Positions 45,548 to 55,772 of a DNA stretch of 64,000 bases are shown one piece after another (within the stretch, counting starts at the first letter, position 1; each line of letters starts with the position of its first letter). Location: assembly GCA_910579035.1 (NCBI GenBank), contig CAJTSR010000015.1, positions 13,489 to 77,488 on the forward strand, read 5' to 3'. Position numbers and translations under genes: made by a program. The notes under the pieces were generated by a model. That model made no database searches. It was not told the DNA's origin and saw only the letters and a list, made by a program, of their open reading frames with translations. The stretch comes from an uncultured Muribaculaceae bacterium (GTDB taxonomy: Bacteria > Bacteroidota > Bacteroidia > Bacteroidales > Muribaculaceae).

Positions 45548-45939
45548 CTCCCGCTTAAATGCAATTATGTTATTATAAACTAAGTCAATTCATTAGGCAG
45601 CACATACGCCATAATATGCGCACAAGCAGCCATATGTCCTACAAAATTAATAATTTTTGCAAGACTTTCGCGCACTTTTATCATAAATTAAATAAAATGG
45701 GCGCACAAAACACATCTTTCTGCCCGATTTTCCATACCGCCACAGACAGGGAGGCACACAAAAAGACGAACGCACTACCGCCAAATTGGCAGAGGGCGCC
45801 CACATACAGGAATGGCACAGATATTGCGTAAGGCTTTATCGAAATACACACTCTCCCAAAAAACGGAAAACCAAAAAGAGTGTTTGCTTGTTAAATATAT
45901 CAAATAATAGTTCACGATAATATTCAGCTATTGCATATT
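45548..45939. other. Intergenic region between sppA and clpB
   Basis: These 392 nt separate the divergent sppA and clpB genes. A -7 element for sppA is visible at 45642-45649 and a possible -33 TTTG for clpB at 45883-45886. A weak 6-bp inverted repeat (ACACTC at 45848 and GAGTGT at 45878) lies just before the latter. The 90-residue open frame 45559-45831 has no recognisable features. No RNA gene was recognised. Confidence 0.6.
45642..45649 (-). promoter_or_regulatory. -7 element before sppA
   Basis: CAAAATTA reads TAATTTTG on the minus strand, about 95 nt before the sppA ATG. No -33 TTTG is seen at the right distance. Confidence 0.5.
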
Positions 45940-48531
45940 ATGAATTTCAACAATTTCACCATTAAATCGCAGGAAGCCATACAAAAGGCCGTAGAGATAA
46001 CACGGGCTGCAGGCACGCAGGCCATCGAGCCTGTATGCCTGCTCAAAGGCGTGATGGACGAAGGCGAAACCGTGGTCAACTTCATCTTCCAGAAGATAGG
46101 AGCCAACGCCTCCGCCGTACAGCGGCAGGTCGAAGCCGAAATATCCGCCCTGCCCAAAGTGTCGGGGCAAGAACCATACCTAAGCCGAAGCTCGAACGAC
46201 GTGCTTCAGAAAGCCCTTGACACCGCCAAAAAGATGGGCGACGAGTATGTGACGCTCGAAGCTTTGTTGCTGGCAATCTTCGAGGTAAGCTCCCCTGCCG
46301 CCACCATACTCAAAGACGCCGGTCTGGGGCGGAAAGAACTCGAAGCAGCCATCGAAGAGCTACGCAAGGGCAAGAAAGCCACCGACCAAGGCGCTGAAGA
46401 AACATACAACGCATTGTCAAAATACGCTATAAATCTCAACGAACGCGCACGCGCGGGCAAACTCGACCCCGTGATAGGCCGCGACGAAGAGATACGCCGC
46501 GTGTTGCAGATTCTGAGCCGCCGAACAAAGAACAACCCCATGCTCATAGGCGAGCCGGGCACGGGCAAAACAGCCATTGCCGAAGGGCTTGCCCACAGAA
46601 TAGTTCGTGGCGACGTTCCTGAGAACCTGCGCACAAAGCAGATCTACTCGCTCGACATGGGTGCATTAGTGGCAGGCGCGAAGTACAAAGGCGAGTTTGA
46701 GGAGCGGCTTAAAGCGATTGTCAACGAAGTGACGGGCGCCGACGGAGAAATAATTCTGTTTATCGACGAAATCCACACTCTTGTCGGAGCCGGCAAGGGC
46801 GAGGGAGCGATGGACGCCGCCAATATCCTCAAACCGGCACTCGCCCGAGGCGAGCTACGCAGTATCGGCGCGACCACGCTTGACGAATATCAAAAATATT
46901 TTGAAAAAGACAAAGCCCTCGAACGCCGCTTTCAGAAAGTGATGGTGAACGAGCCGGACGAAACAAGCGCCATCGCAATACTCCGCGGACTGAAAGAGCG
47001 CTACGAGAACCACCACAAGGTGCGCATACGCGACGAAGCGATTATCGCCGCCGTGCAGCTCTCGGAGCGATATATAACCGACCGCTTCCTTCCCGACAAG
47101 GCTATCGACCTCATCGACGAAGCCGCCTCCAAACTCAAGCTCGAGATAGACTCGGTGCCTCAGGCTCTCGACGACATAACCCGCCGAATCGCCCAGAAAG
47201 AAATCGAGCGCGAGGCCATCAAGCGCGAAGGAATGGACGACCGCGTGCGCGAGATAGAACGCGAGATAGCCGAGCTGCGCGAGGAAGAAAAGGAATATTC
47301 CGCCAAGTGGAAGGCTGAGCGCGAACTCATAAACCGCATACAGCAGGATAAAATCGACATCGAGCAGCTTAATTTCGAGGCCGACAAAGCCGAGCGCGAG
47401 GGCGACTATGCACGCGTGGCCGAAATACGCTATTCTCGAATATCCGAGAAGCAGAAGGACATCGAAACCGTGCAGGAGCAGCTACGCTCCATGCAGGGCG
47501 AGAAAGCTCTGATAAAGGAAGAAGTCGATGCAGAAGACATAGCCGACGTCGTATCGCGATGGACCGGCATTCCTGTCAACAAAATGGTTCAGAGCGAGAA
47601 AGAGAAACTGCTACACCTCGAAGAAGAGCTTCACTCCCGCGTAGTAGGCCAGGAGGAGGCTATCAGCGCCATAGCCGACGCCGTTCGCAGAAGCCGCGCC
47701 GGCCTCAACGACCCCAAACGCCCCATCGGTTCGTTCATATTCCTCGGCACCACCGGCGTGGGCAAGACAGAACTTGCCAAAGCACTGGCCGAATACCTTT
47801 TCGACGACGAGAATATGATGACGCGAATCGATATGAGCGAGTATCAGGAGAAGCACTCCGTATCGCGACTGGTGGGAGCGCCTCCGGGATATGTGGGCTA
47901 CGACGAAGGCGGACAGCTGACCGAGGCAGTGCGGCGCAAACCGTATTCGGTAGTGCTGTTCGACGAAATCGAGAAAGCACACCCCGACGTGTTCAACATA
48001 CTGCTGCAAGTGCTCGACGACGGACACCTCACCGACAACAAAGGCCGCAGTGTCAACTTCAAGAACACAATTATAATAATGACGTCGAACATGGGGTCAC
48101 AGCTCATTCGCGAAAATTTCGCCAAAATGACCGACAAAGACCGCGTGGAAACGGTAGAGAAAACCAAGAGCGAAGTTCTGGAAATGCTCAAGCAGACCAT
48201 ACGCCCCGAATTTCTGAACCGCATCGACGAAATAATAATGTTCACACCGCTCAACCGGCGTGAAATAGAGGAGATTGTAGGCCTTCAGCTAAAGAGCATA
48301 CAAAAGATGCTCATGCACAGCTCAGGCATACAGCTCGACATCACCCCGGACGCACTGAGCTTCCTTGCCGACGAAGGTTTCGACCCCGAATTCGGCGCAC
48401 GCCCGGTAAAAAGGGCCATACACCGCCTCGTTCTCAACCAGCTGTCGAAAGACATTCTGGCTCAAAAAGTAGACCGAAGCCGCCCCATCGTAATCGATGT
48501 GGAAAACAATGACCTCATATTCAAAAATTAA
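45940..48531 (+). CDS. clpB: ATP-dependent disaggregase ClpB
   Basis: An 863-residue Hsp100 chaperone that pulls proteins out of aggregates together with DnaK. The N domain (1-145) has [15 protein letters not shown]. The first AAA+ domain has Walker A GEPGTGKT and Walker [10 protein letters not shown], the middle coiled coil (about 395-525) is rich in Glu, Arg and Lys and separates it from the second AAA+ domain with GTTGVGKT and [11 protein letters not shown]. The pore loop AKYKGEFE is present. I chose the ATG at 45940 over a TTG at 45931. A small lipoprotein gene follows 6 nt later. Confidence 0.96.
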   Translation: MNFNNFTIKSQEAIQKAVEITRAAGTQAIEPVCLLKGVMDEGETVVNFIFQKIGANASAVQRQVEAEISALPKVSGQEPYLSRSSNDVLQKALDTAKKMGDEYVTLEALLLAIFEVSSPAATILKDAGLGRKELEAAIEELRKGKKATDQGAEETYNALSKYAINLNERARAGKLDPVIGRDEEIRRVLQILSRRTKNNPMLIGEPGTGKTAIAEGLAHRIVRGDVPENLRTKQIYSLDMGALVAGAKYKGEFEERLKAIVNEVTGADGEIILFIDEIHTLVGAGKGEGAMDAANILKPALARGELRSIGATTLDEYQKYFEKDKALERRFQKVMVNEPDETSAIAILRGLKERYENHHKVRIRDEAIIAAVQLSERYITDRFLPDKAIDLIDEAASKLKLEIDSVPQALDDITRRIAQKEIEREAIKREGMDDRVREIEREIAELREEEKEYSAKWKAERELINRIQQDKIDIEQLNFEADKAEREGDYARVAEIRYSRISEKQKDIETVQEQLRSMQGEKALIKEEVDAEDIADVVSRWTGIPVNKMVQSEKEKLLHLEEELHSRVVGQEEAISAIADAVRRSRAGLNDPKRPIGSFIFLGTTGVGKTELAKALAEYLFDDENMMTRIDMSEYQEKHSVSRLVGAPPGYVGYDEGGQLTEAVRRKPYSVVLFDEIEKAHPDVFNILLQVLDDGHLTDNKGRSVNFKNTIIIMTSNMGSQLIRENFAKMTDKDRVETVEKTKSEVLEMLKQTIRPEFLNRIDEIIMFTPLNRREIEEIVGLQLKSIQKMLMHSSGIQLDITPDALSFLADEGFDPEFGARPVKRAIHRLVLNQLSKDILAQKVDRSRPIVIDVENNDLIFKN

Positions 48532-48537
48532 GTAAAA

Positions 48538-49023
48538 ATGAAAAAGTATCTATTATCAATCTTAGCCGCGCTGCCGATGGTATTCGCATTCAGCGCCTGT
48601 AGCGATGACGACAACGATCTGCCCGACGTAGACTTCGACTTCACCTTTGAGAACGCGGTGGTTTCCGACGGCACAGTATATGTTGTTCAAGGAGAGGACT
48701 TTGAAATCACTTCAATCACCGTTACAAACAACGAGGCCGGAAAAGGCTGCGGCATCAGCTCGGCAACATATTACTGGGACTATGACTTCATAGGCACCTC
48801 CGTACAGCCGCCTTTCGGGTTTAAATTCATTGTAAGCGACGAAACACCCGTTGGCGAACACTCCCTCGAAATAAGCTGCCCCGTATTCGCTGTTGACAAA
48901 TCGCTTGCAACAGCACTGATAGGATTTGACGTGCAAGTAGTGGCAAGTCCAGAGGAACTTCCCGATGACGGAACATCCGGCGCCCATGTCGACCCGAAAA
49001 TAAGCGCCACCAACGACAAATAA
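48538..49023 (+). CDS. Lipoprotein of unknown function
   Basis: A 161-residue protein with a lipoprotein signal (FSAC, Cys21) followed by an acidic Asp-rich linker (SDDDNDLPDVD), which resembles the export signal of Bacteroidota surface lipoproteins. The remainder looks like a beta-sandwich of about 110 residues with two Cys (residues near 72 and 120) and an acidic, Pro/Gly-rich tail. I recognise no family. The gene follows clpB by 6 nt and ends at a bidirectional terminator. Confidence 0.7.
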   Translation: MKKYLLSILAALPMVFAFSACSDDDNDLPDVDFDFTFENAVVSDGTVYVVQGEDFEITSITVTNNEAGKGCGISSATYYWDYDFIGTSVQPPFGFKFIVSDETPVGEHSLEISCPVFAVDKSLATALIGFDVQVVASPEELPDDGTSGAHVDPKISATNDK

Positions 49024-49030
49024 GTACTCT

Positions 49031-49085
49031 CGAAACAGAATAACGCCGAATCGCGATTGTCGCAATTCGGCGTTATTCTGTTTCG
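49031..49085. terminator. Bidirectional terminator between convergent genes
   Basis: Twenty-one base pairs (49031-49051 with 49065-49085) continue after one mismatch into a 4-bp stem with a TTG loop. It separates the lipoprotein gene and the GLPGLI gene. Confidence 0.87.
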
Positions 49086-49092
49086 AGGCCGC

Positions 49093-49932
49093 TCATTTAT
49101 AATCCGGCTCTATGCTGTGGAGGTGCGCCTCGAATTTCGGAGGCGTTGCATTGGCAGGCATCTTAAGCGTAACGCCTTGCGCCCTCAGGACACTCTCCAT
49201 ATTGTTGGCATAATATTCTTCGTTCTCGAGGGCTTTCTTCCGATCCACTTTCTGATAGGAATCCTTGTTGTATACAGACCCTATACTGCCATCGTAATTT
49301 TCCAAACCTTTAATCTCGAAAGTGAAAGAATTGCCGCCGTCGGCCGAAAGAATCAGCCCGGGCAGGCCGCCAAGCTTCCACGGCCCGTCCTGCACAGGAA
49401 TCTCCGGCGAGAACCACGCGCGCCAATGACGCCCGTGATAGTCGCATTCGGCAAGTATGCAATCGTAGCCGAGTACCGTCTTTACAGAATCGCCCGCTAT
49501 GGTCCATTCCTGTTCGTGCAGTGGCTCGGAGTACACGCCCTGCTCGCCGCCCCATTTGCCATACACGGCAACGTTGCCATTTGCAAAGTTTTTTTCCACA
49601 TAAGTGTAGACTGTTTTTCTTGGAGCATTGCCGCGCCTCATGTCAATTGAGATACTGCCGTCAGGACTCGTTGTCATCCACGCCGCCAGCTGCACCTCTT
49701 GCAGCTTCTTTTTGCCTTCGGGAGTGGAATCCATCGAATCGCAGTACTGGCTCATCTCATTGAAATAGAACGATCGATTCAAGCCGGACACAAGGGTCAT
49801 CTCCTTAGATTTCACCGTGTCCGTAGCATGAAGATTGCGTGAAGTTTCAGTATAAACCGCCTTTATGTGTGCCTGCGCCATAACACCGCTAACGCCGACA
49901 GCCAACATGGCTAAAGATAAGATAGCTTTCAT
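49093..49932 (-). CDS. GLPGLI-family protein
   Basis: A 279-residue exported protein with a signal peptide ending VSGVMAQ. It contains the family name motif as GGLPGLIL (residues about 185-192), preceded by the conserved RAWFSPEIPVQDGPWK segment. The family is restricted to Bacteroidota and of unknown function. It usually pairs with a carboxypeptidase-regulatory-domain outer membrane protein, as here, where it follows that gene with a 4-nt overlap. Confidence 0.88.
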   Translation of the reverse strand: MKAILSLAMLAVGVSGVMAQAHIKAVYTETSRNLHATDTVKSKEMTLVSGLNRSFYFNEMSQYCDSMDSTPEGKKKLQEVQLAAWMTTSPDGSISIDMRRGNAPRKTVYTYVEKNFANGNVAVYGKWGGEQGVYSEPLHEQEWTIAGDSVKTVLGYDCILAECDYHGRHWRAWFSPEIPVQDGPWKLGGLPGLILSADGGNSFTFEIKGLENYDGSIGSVYNKDSYQKVDRKKALENEEYYANNMESVLRAQGVTLKMPANATPPKFEAHLHSIEPDYK

Positions 49933-52538
49933 TTTTTAATTAATAATGATATCAAGAACTCGCGCCCACGGAGTTTCCGCTGCGACTCGAAAGAATTTAA
50001 CTGATTGTAAGTTGTATAATTATATGATTTGGAATTCAATATATTATTCAGTGAGGCCGACAACTCAATGCGCTTGTTCAATTTATACACTATCTTGGTG
50101 TCAAAAAGAAGCACGTTCTTATAATTGCTTGCCGCGCCCGGCCTTGCAGATTGTCTGTCTGATGCAAGCTGGTTTCGGTAATGCTCGCCGAGTATTTCCC
50201 ACTCCCATTTTCCATAGGGCCTGACGTTGAGCAGCAGCTCGTTCTCCATACTGCCGAGCCACGATGCCTTGTCCCCGTTCATAGACATACGGCTCGACGA
50301 ATGATTAAACTTATAGTCAAAACTCAGCCAGCGCCATATTTCTCCACTGATTCTTATACCCGCAGACCAGGACGTGGCCACCGATTTGACCGAGCGGCTT
50401 TCGGATATAAGGTGCGAGCCGTTGCGGCTGAAAGATCCGTTGACATTCAAACTGCCCCGCATAAAATCGAGCGTCTTTCCGATTCTTCCGCTTGCCATAA
50501 AACTATCCCCGTCGTTTTTGGCATCGGAATAGGAATACACGATATAGTCGCCGTACAGCTGCTGCGCCATAGTGTATGGAAGATGCGTCCAGCCCTGCAT
50601 CACGAAAGCATTGGCGAACAAGCCATTGCGAGTATGCTTATACGAAATCGAGGCAGACACGTTCTGCGACGTCGTGTTATAAAAATTATCTACCCCACTG
50701 CAAAACGACCGATAGTCTGTCATTATGAAAGCAGGGTGGATAAGATTGAGATTCATCGGCGAACGCCCCGTCCCGCCCCTCAGACCGACCGATACTTTAT
50801 TGCTCGGCTTCCAATTAAGGCTCAAGGACGGCGAGAAATAAAACTCCGAACGATTTGCAATCGATTGGTCGAAAGCATAATGCGCGAAACTAACCGGAAC
50901 GTTGAGCGTCACATTCACCTTCTTGACCCAATATTCAAATTTTGGCACGGCATACACCGTCAGATAATCGGTATTGACAACATTCCGCGTCAGCCCGGGC
51001 ACTTCCGCCGGCATATCGGAAAGTTCCGTGTCGAGTTTGCGCACATAAGCTTTGACGCCGCCTTCAAGACTGAGCGTCAAACCCTTTATCGAAAATGCGT
51101 ATGCGGCATTTTCGTGGGTGAAAAAAGCGTGGTCGCCTATATGCTGGCGCATACTATTAGCCCCCGTCGCCACCACGAGAGTCTGCGGCAGGGATTCCCA
51201 TTCGTTCACACTTTGAAAGGTGACAAGGTTATTGTCCTTGAACCGCTTTATGAGCTTGAAATTATTGCACACATAGTAATTAGGCAACGATGCCGATTGG
51301 TCGTTGACCAAAGAGCCTGCCACACCGAGGCGCACCTTGTCCCAGTCGAGATTGGTCTGCAGGGTGTTGTTGATGAATGCCGTCTTCTTGTTCAGCTCGT
51401 ATACAAACTTTCCCGAGAACGAATGCGTGCGGGAAACACCGCTGCGGTTTTCGGATACGACGCGGTTGCCGTCGTTCAGAAAATATGTCGTGACACTTGA
51501 AGCATCGGCCGATACGCGATCGAAGGAATAGTCGATCTGCGTCTTTAGCTCGCCTTGGCCGAGTTTCCACAAATTGTTGGTCGAACCGAGTACCGAACGG
51601 TTGAAAAGCGTGCGTTTACGGCTTAGATTCGGCACTCCGGGCAGCGACACACCCACATAAGGGCTTAGCTCCGTACCACGGCGCGAGCCAAAGAAATCGT
51701 ATTTCTGGAGCGAGATATTCTCGCCGATGTTGTTGGTCTTTACCGTGCTTATATTCTGAAACGACGGCATCACAGCCATAGCGAACAACTCGCCGTCCCA
51801 TATAGCGCCGCCGGGCTGGGCGGAATATCCCCCTCCGGCATCACCGTGGAAAGACCACGCTGCTTTAGCCTTATTCTTCAGTTTGAGGTTGATAGCGGCC
51901 TTGTCGGAAAAACTTATGCCGGACAGTACTTGCATGGGCTGGTGGTTTTCCATTACTTCCACCGCTCCGACATCTTCGTGGCTGATGCCGTTGGTGGCAA
52001 TTCCGTATTTGCCGCCGAGCATGTCGGAGCCTTCGATATAGAACTTGTTTATGTCCTCGCCCTGATATTGTATCTTGCCTGATTTCTCTACGTTTATGCC
52101 CGGCATACGCTTGAGCACGTCGCCTATCGAGCGGTCCTGGTTCTGTGCGAAACTGCCGACATTGTATGTCACCGTGTCGCCTTGTTCTCTGATTCGCGCA
52201 GACTTGACCGTGACTTCCTTTAATATCGTAGTGCCCGGCTCCATGTAAACCGTCAAAGGGAACGACACACTGTCGAGTGCCACCGACTGCTTGGCAAAGC
52301 TCATCATCGACACCTCGAGGCGAGCACCGGCAAGCGCCGGCACCGACATCTCGAATGCCCCGTCCTGCTTTGAAACAGCGTATTTCTTTATTTTACCCTC
52401 TTTATCCCGAATTATAACCGAAGCCCCTGCCAAAGGCTCCTTGCCATCTTTTTCAAGAACTGTGCCGCGCACATCAACCTGCCCCGCCGCTGATAGCGCA
52501 AATGTGAAGTAAAGCAAATATGCGAGAATGTGTTTCAT
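49929..52538 (-). CDS. TonB-dependent-receptor-like outer membrane protein with carboxypeptidase regulatory domain
   Basis: An 869-residue outer membrane protein. A signal peptide (ending SAAGQ) is followed by a carboxypeptidase-regulatory-like beta-sandwich (residues about 21-105, VDVRGTVLEKDGKEPLAGASV), a plug-like region (about 110-220, including GDVLKRMPGINV) and a large beta-barrel ending in FLISLLIKK rather than the usual aromatic end. The plug carries the SIGDVLKRMPG motif seen in this class. No typical TonB box was identified. It is upstream of and overlaps the GLPGLI gene by 4 nt. The ligand is unknown. Confidence 0.82.
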   Translation of the reverse strand: MKHILAYLLYFTFALSAAGQVDVRGTVLEKDGKEPLAGASVIIRDKEGKIKKYAVSKQDGAFEMSVPALAGARLEVSMMSFAKQSVALDSVSFPLTVYMEPGTTILKEVTVKSARIREQGDTVTYNVGSFAQNQDRSIGDVLKRMPGINVEKSGKIQYQGEDINKFYIEGSDMLGGKYGIATNGISHEDVGAVEVMENHQPMQVLSGISFSDKAAINLKLKNKAKAAWSFHGDAGGGYSAQPGGAIWDGELFAMAVMPSFQNISTVKTNNIGENISLQKYDFFGSRRGTELSPYVGVSLPGVPNLSRKRTLFNRSVLGSTNNLWKLGQGELKTQIDYSFDRVSADASSVTTYFLNDGNRVVSENRSGVSRTHSFSGKFVYELNKKTAFINNTLQTNLDWDKVRLGVAGSLVNDQSASLPNYYVCNNFKLIKRFKDNNLVTFQSVNEWESLPQTLVVATGANSMRQHIGDHAFFTHENAAYAFSIKGLTLSLEGGVKAYVRKLDTELSDMPAEVPGLTRNVVNTDYLTVYAVPKFEYWVKKVNVTLNVPVSFAHYAFDQSIANRSEFYFSPSLSLNWKPSNKVSVGLRGGTGRSPMNLNLIHPAFIMTDYRSFCSGVDNFYNTTSQNVSASISYKHTRNGLFANAFVMQGWTHLPYTMAQQLYGDYIVYSYSDAKNDGDSFMASGRIGKTLDFMRGSLNVNGSFSRNGSHLISESRSVKSVATSWSAGIRISGEIWRWLSFDYKFNHSSSRMSMNGDKASWLGSMENELLLNVRPYGKWEWEILGEHYRNQLASDRQSARPGAASNYKNVLLFDTKIVYKLNKRIELSASLNNILNSKSYNYTTYNQLNSFESQRKLRGREFLISLLIKK

Positions 52539-52635
52539 CGAAGGGCTGGATATGGTTGGTCAATATCTGCAAATATGAGGATTATATTCATACTAATTGC
52601 GTTGTATTGTGTTAAATTACCAAAACACTCGCACA

Positions 52636-52669
52636 TTTGGGGTAATAAACAATAAACTGCTTATATTTG
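52636..52669 (+). promoter_or_regulatory. Promoter of pncB
   Basis: TTTG (52636-52639) and TATATTTG (52662-52669) are 22 nt apart. The leader to the ATG at 52712 is about 36 nt. Confidence 0.65.
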
Positions 52670-52711
52670 TATTAATTCAACAGGCATTGTACTAACAGCG
52701 ATTTTTTCCTT

Positions 52712-53920
52712 ATGCGACAGATTATAACACACTTTACCGACGACGACCTCTACAAGTTCACGATGTGCTGCGCCGTAATCGACAATTATCCGCGGGCGCA
52801 GGTGAAATACACCTTTGTGGACCGCGACAACACCGTGTATCCGCCGGGGTTCGGACTCGAACTCGAACGTCAGATCGCCCTCCTCGAAAATGTGACTGTC
52901 ACCGAGGAAGAGATTGCCTTTATGAAACGTCGTTGCCCGTATATCCCGGTTTGGTTCTATACCTTCCTCAAAGGATTCAGATACGACCGCCGACAAGTAA
53001 AAGTCGCCCAAAGCTCCGACGGACACCTATCGGTGGAATTTGAAGGGCCGTGGAGCAGCACCATACTCTTGGAGGTCAAGGTGCTCGCGATAATTTCGGA
53101 GCTGTACTACGAAATGACAGGCCTGAGCCGGCAACTTGATTACGACGCATACTTTTCCAAAGCCCGCGAGAAGGCGTACCGCCTGATTAATGCAGGGTGC
53201 TACTTCAGCGACTTCGGCACACGGCGCCGTGCATCGTTCCAAGCACAGGACACCGCCGTCCGCGCAATGGCCGAATATTCGGCATCGGCAGGAGGTCCGG
53301 GAAGATTCACCGGCACGAGCAATGTGTACCTCGCGATGAAGTATGACCTCACCCCGATAGGAACCATGGCCCACGAACTGATTTGCGCGCTCGCCGGCAT
53401 ATACGGCCCCCAGATGGCAAACCATATAGCCATGCGCACCTGGACATCGACATTCCGGGGAGCACTCGGAACGTTCCTCTACGACACCTATGGCTGGGAG
53501 ATTTTCAGCCTGAATTTCTCGGAGGATTTTGCAAACATGTTCAAGGGACTGAGGGTTGACAGCGGCAACAACCGCGACGAGCTTGACAAAATCATAGCCA
53601 AATATAATTCTTTTGGCATAGACGCTTCTACCAAGCAGGTGGTGTTCAGCAACGCGCTCAACACAGACACCGCCATAGAGCTACAGCGGTACGCCACGGG
53701 GAAATGCCTGCCGTCATACGGCATAGGCACCCACTTCACCAATGATTTCCCGGGAATAAAGCATCTGAACATAGTGATAAAGCTCATAGCCGTCAAAATA
53801 ACCGAGTCGTGGACATTTTATAACGAAACGTGCAAGCTAAGCGAAGATCCCGACAAATACACGGGACGCCCGGAAGTGGTTCGGCGATTCAAAGAAACGC
53901 TGCACTTGATGAACGATTAA
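52712..53920 (+). CDS. pncB: Nicotinate phosphoribosyltransferase
   Basis: A 402-residue enzyme that salvages nicotinate into NAD. It opens with DDDLYKFTMCCAV, has the autophosphorylated-His type segment GRFTGTSNVYLA, HELICALAG, the phosphate loop FGIDASTKQVVFS and YGIGTHFTNDFPG. Length is in the range for PncB/NAPRTase of this class. It stands alone, in front of the YihY-like gene, from which it is separated by a new -7 element. Confidence 0.93.
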   Translation: MRQIITHFTDDDLYKFTMCCAVIDNYPRAQVKYTFVDRDNTVYPPGFGLELERQIALLENVTVTEEEIAFMKRRCPYIPVWFYTFLKGFRYDRRQVKVAQSSDGHLSVEFEGPWSSTILLEVKVLAIISELYYEMTGLSRQLDYDAYFSKAREKAYRLINAGCYFSDFGTRRRASFQAQDTAVRAMAEYSASAGGPGRFTGTSNVYLAMKYDLTPIGTMAHELICALAGIYGPQMANHIAMRTWTSTFRGALGTFLYDTYGWEIFSLNFSEDFANMFKGLRVDSGNNRDELDKIIAKYNSFGIDASTKQVVFSNALNTDTAIELQRYATGKCLPSYGIGTHFTNDFPGIKHLNIVIKLIAVKITESWTFYNETCKLSEDPDKYTGRPEVVRRFKETLHLMND

Positions 53921-53932
53921 CGGGAAAGTTGT

Positions 53933-53940
53933 ATATTTGT
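53933..53940 (+). promoter_or_regulatory. -7 element before the YihY-like gene
   Basis: TATATTTG matches TAnnTTTG. A TTG lies 23 nt upstream (53907-53909), inside the end of pncB. The leader would be about 10 nt. Confidence 0.5.
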
Positions 53941-53956
53941 ACCCGTATAGGAAAAT

Positions 53957-55327
53957 ATGGGAAAATCTGCCGACACAAAACAATCACGCATATCGCGGCT
54001 CATAGTTCGCGCCACCGACTTGTGGAATTATTTTGACACAGGCATTTGGAGCGACACACGCCGCAACTGGTGGCTCAACATACTTCGCACCCTCAACCTA
54101 TCCATAAAGTCCTTCCTCAACCGCGACATACAGACCCAGGCATGCGCAATGACCTACCGCACGCTATTGGCAGTGGTGCCGGCGCTCGCCCTCCTGCTGG
54201 CCATAGGACGAGGCTTTGGCTTCCAGAACGTGCTGCAACAGGAACTGTACCACGTGTTCCCGGCCCAGAGATTCGCCATCAACTATGGCATAAGCTTCGT
54301 CGACACTTATCTGCAACAATCGTCGGAAGGCGTATTCGTGGGCGTCGGCATAGTGTTTCTGTTATGGACGCTTATATCACTGTTGGGAAACGTGGAGGAC
54401 ACCTTCAACCTCATATGGGGACAACCGCAGAGCAGGAGCATATGGCGCAAAATAACCGACTACACAGCCATGCTGCTCATACTACCCATACTTATGATAT
54501 GCGCCAGCGGCATAACCATTTTGCTAAGCTCGACACTTAACACCATATTCCACTTCAGCTTTATGACGCCAGTGATATCGGCATTGCTCGAAGTGGCGTC
54601 GTGGGTTATGACGTGGCTGTTCTTCGCTGCCGTGTACATGTTGCTGCCCAACACAAAGGTCAAATTTTCCAACGCGCTGATATCAGGCATAATTGCCGGC
54701 ACGGGATTTATGGTTCTGCAGTGGCTTTTCGTGAACGGCACGCTTTATGTGACGCGCTACAACGCCATATATGGCTCGGTGGCATTCGTGCCTTTGCTCC
54801 TGATATGGATGCAGCTCACGTGGGTGATATGCCTTGCCGGAGCGGTGATATGCTATTCGTCGCAGAATGTGTTCGCGTTCAGCCTCGACAAGGAGGTGGC
54901 CTCCATATCGCCCGAATACCGCTACCGGGCCACGCTGGCCATTGCCTGCATCGCCACTCAGCGGTTTATCGGGCACGAAGGGCCGGTGACCGACCGCCAC
55001 CTTATGGACGTGTACGACCTCCCCGCACGAATGGTTACCAATGTCACCGACACGCTGTGTCGCTGCGGCATATTTTCGAGAGTACTCCTTGACGAAAGCA
55101 AGGATATGTTCGGCTTCCAGCTCGCCGTCGACCCATCGGAATTAACCGTGGGCTACCTTGCCCGCAAGGTCTTCGGACTCGGCACCACGGGGTTCGTGCC
55201 TAACTTCAACTCAAATTTCAGAGGAGTGAACGAAATATCGGTCAGCCTCGCCAAGCACTTCACCGAGGAAGCCGATTCCGTGCTTATTCGCGATATCGAC
55301 ATCATAGACATTACCCAAAACCAATAA
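53957..55327 (+). CDS. YihY/BrkB-family membrane protein
   Basis: A 456-residue inner membrane protein of the YihY family (once misnamed RNase BN). The N-terminal region contains the family segment QACAMTYRTLLAVVPALALLLAIG; about six membrane helices follow up to residue 310, with YNAIYGSVAFVPLLLIWMQLTW near the fifth. The C-terminal 130 residues are soluble with a winged-helix-like character. Function is unknown. It ends 3 nt before ridA. Confidence 0.88.
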   Translation: MGKSADTKQSRISRLIVRATDLWNYFDTGIWSDTRRNWWLNILRTLNLSIKSFLNRDIQTQACAMTYRTLLAVVPALALLLAIGRGFGFQNVLQQELYHVFPAQRFAINYGISFVDTYLQQSSEGVFVGVGIVFLLWTLISLLGNVEDTFNLIWGQPQSRSIWRKITDYTAMLLILPILMICASGITILLSSTLNTIFHFSFMTPVISALLEVASWVMTWLFFAAVYMLLPNTKVKFSNALISGIIAGTGFMVLQWLFVNGTLYVTRYNAIYGSVAFVPLLLIWMQLTWVICLAGAVICYSSQNVFAFSLDKEVASISPEYRYRATLAIACIATQRFIGHEGPVTDRHLMDVYDLPARMVTNVTDTLCRCGIFSRVLLDESKDMFGFQLAVDPSELTVGYLARKVFGLGTTGFVPNFNSNFRGVNEISVSLAKHFTEEADSVLIRDIDIIDITQNQ

Positions 55328-55330
55328 AAA

Positions 55331-55705
55331 ATGAAAAAAGTAATAGCAACCACCGCCGCTCCCGGCGCAATCGGCCCCTACAGCCAGGCCATCGACACAG
55401 GCTCGTTCGTATATGCTTCCGGCCAGATACCCATCAATCCTGCCACAGGCGAGATTCCCGAAGGCATCGAAGCCCAGACAAAGCAGTCGCTCGCCAACGT
55501 GTGCGCCATTCTCGAGGCTGCCGGCCTCACAGTCGACAACGTGGTGAAGACCACCGTGTTCCTGTCCGACATGGCCAACTTCGGCCCGATGAACGAAGTG
55601 TATGCCAGCGTGTTCACCGCGCCCTACCCCGCCCGTTCGGCCGTAGCCGTGCGCGAGCTTCCCAAAGGCGTGCTGGTAGAAATCGAAGTTATCGCCGCCC
55701 GCTAA
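55331..55705 (+). CDS. ridA: RidA-family enamine/imine deaminase
   Basis: A 124-residue trimeric protein that hydrolyses reactive 2-aminoacrylate and similar enamines formed by PLP enzymes. Family marks are AIGPYSQA near residue 15, SGQIPINPATGE, a C-terminal RSAVAVRELPKGVLVEIEVIA with the active-site Arg. It starts 3 nt after the YihY-like gene and is followed by a strong terminator. RidA protects branched-chain and other PLP pathways, but it is not in the ilv operon here. Confidence 0.95.
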   Translation: MKKVIATTAAPGAIGPYSQAIDTGSFVYASGQIPINPATGEIPEGIEAQTKQSLANVCAILEAAGLTVDNVVKTTVFLSDMANFGPMNEVYASVFTAPYPARSAVAVRELPKGVLVEIEVIAAR

Positions 55706-55716
55706 CACCACATACC

Positions 55717-55764
55717 AAAGAGGCGTCTTGGGACTGACCGCTCCCAAGACGCCTCTTTTTTTGA
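55717..55764 (+). terminator. Terminator after ridA
   Basis: A 17-bp perfect stem (55717-55733 with 55742-55758) and a T run. It also lies just past the end of the convergent AlkD-like gene and may serve both. Confidence 0.88.
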
Positions 55765-55772
55765 AAATCATA

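Noticed and set aside
45559..45831. 90-residue frame between sppA and clpB
   Set aside because: It lies over the sppA promoter region, has no ribosome site or family features, and looks like chance in A+T-rich DNA.
50181..51500. 439-residue plus-strand frame inside the outer membrane barrel gene
   Set aside because: It is antisense to a well-supported coding sequence, has no recognisable motif and no promoter.
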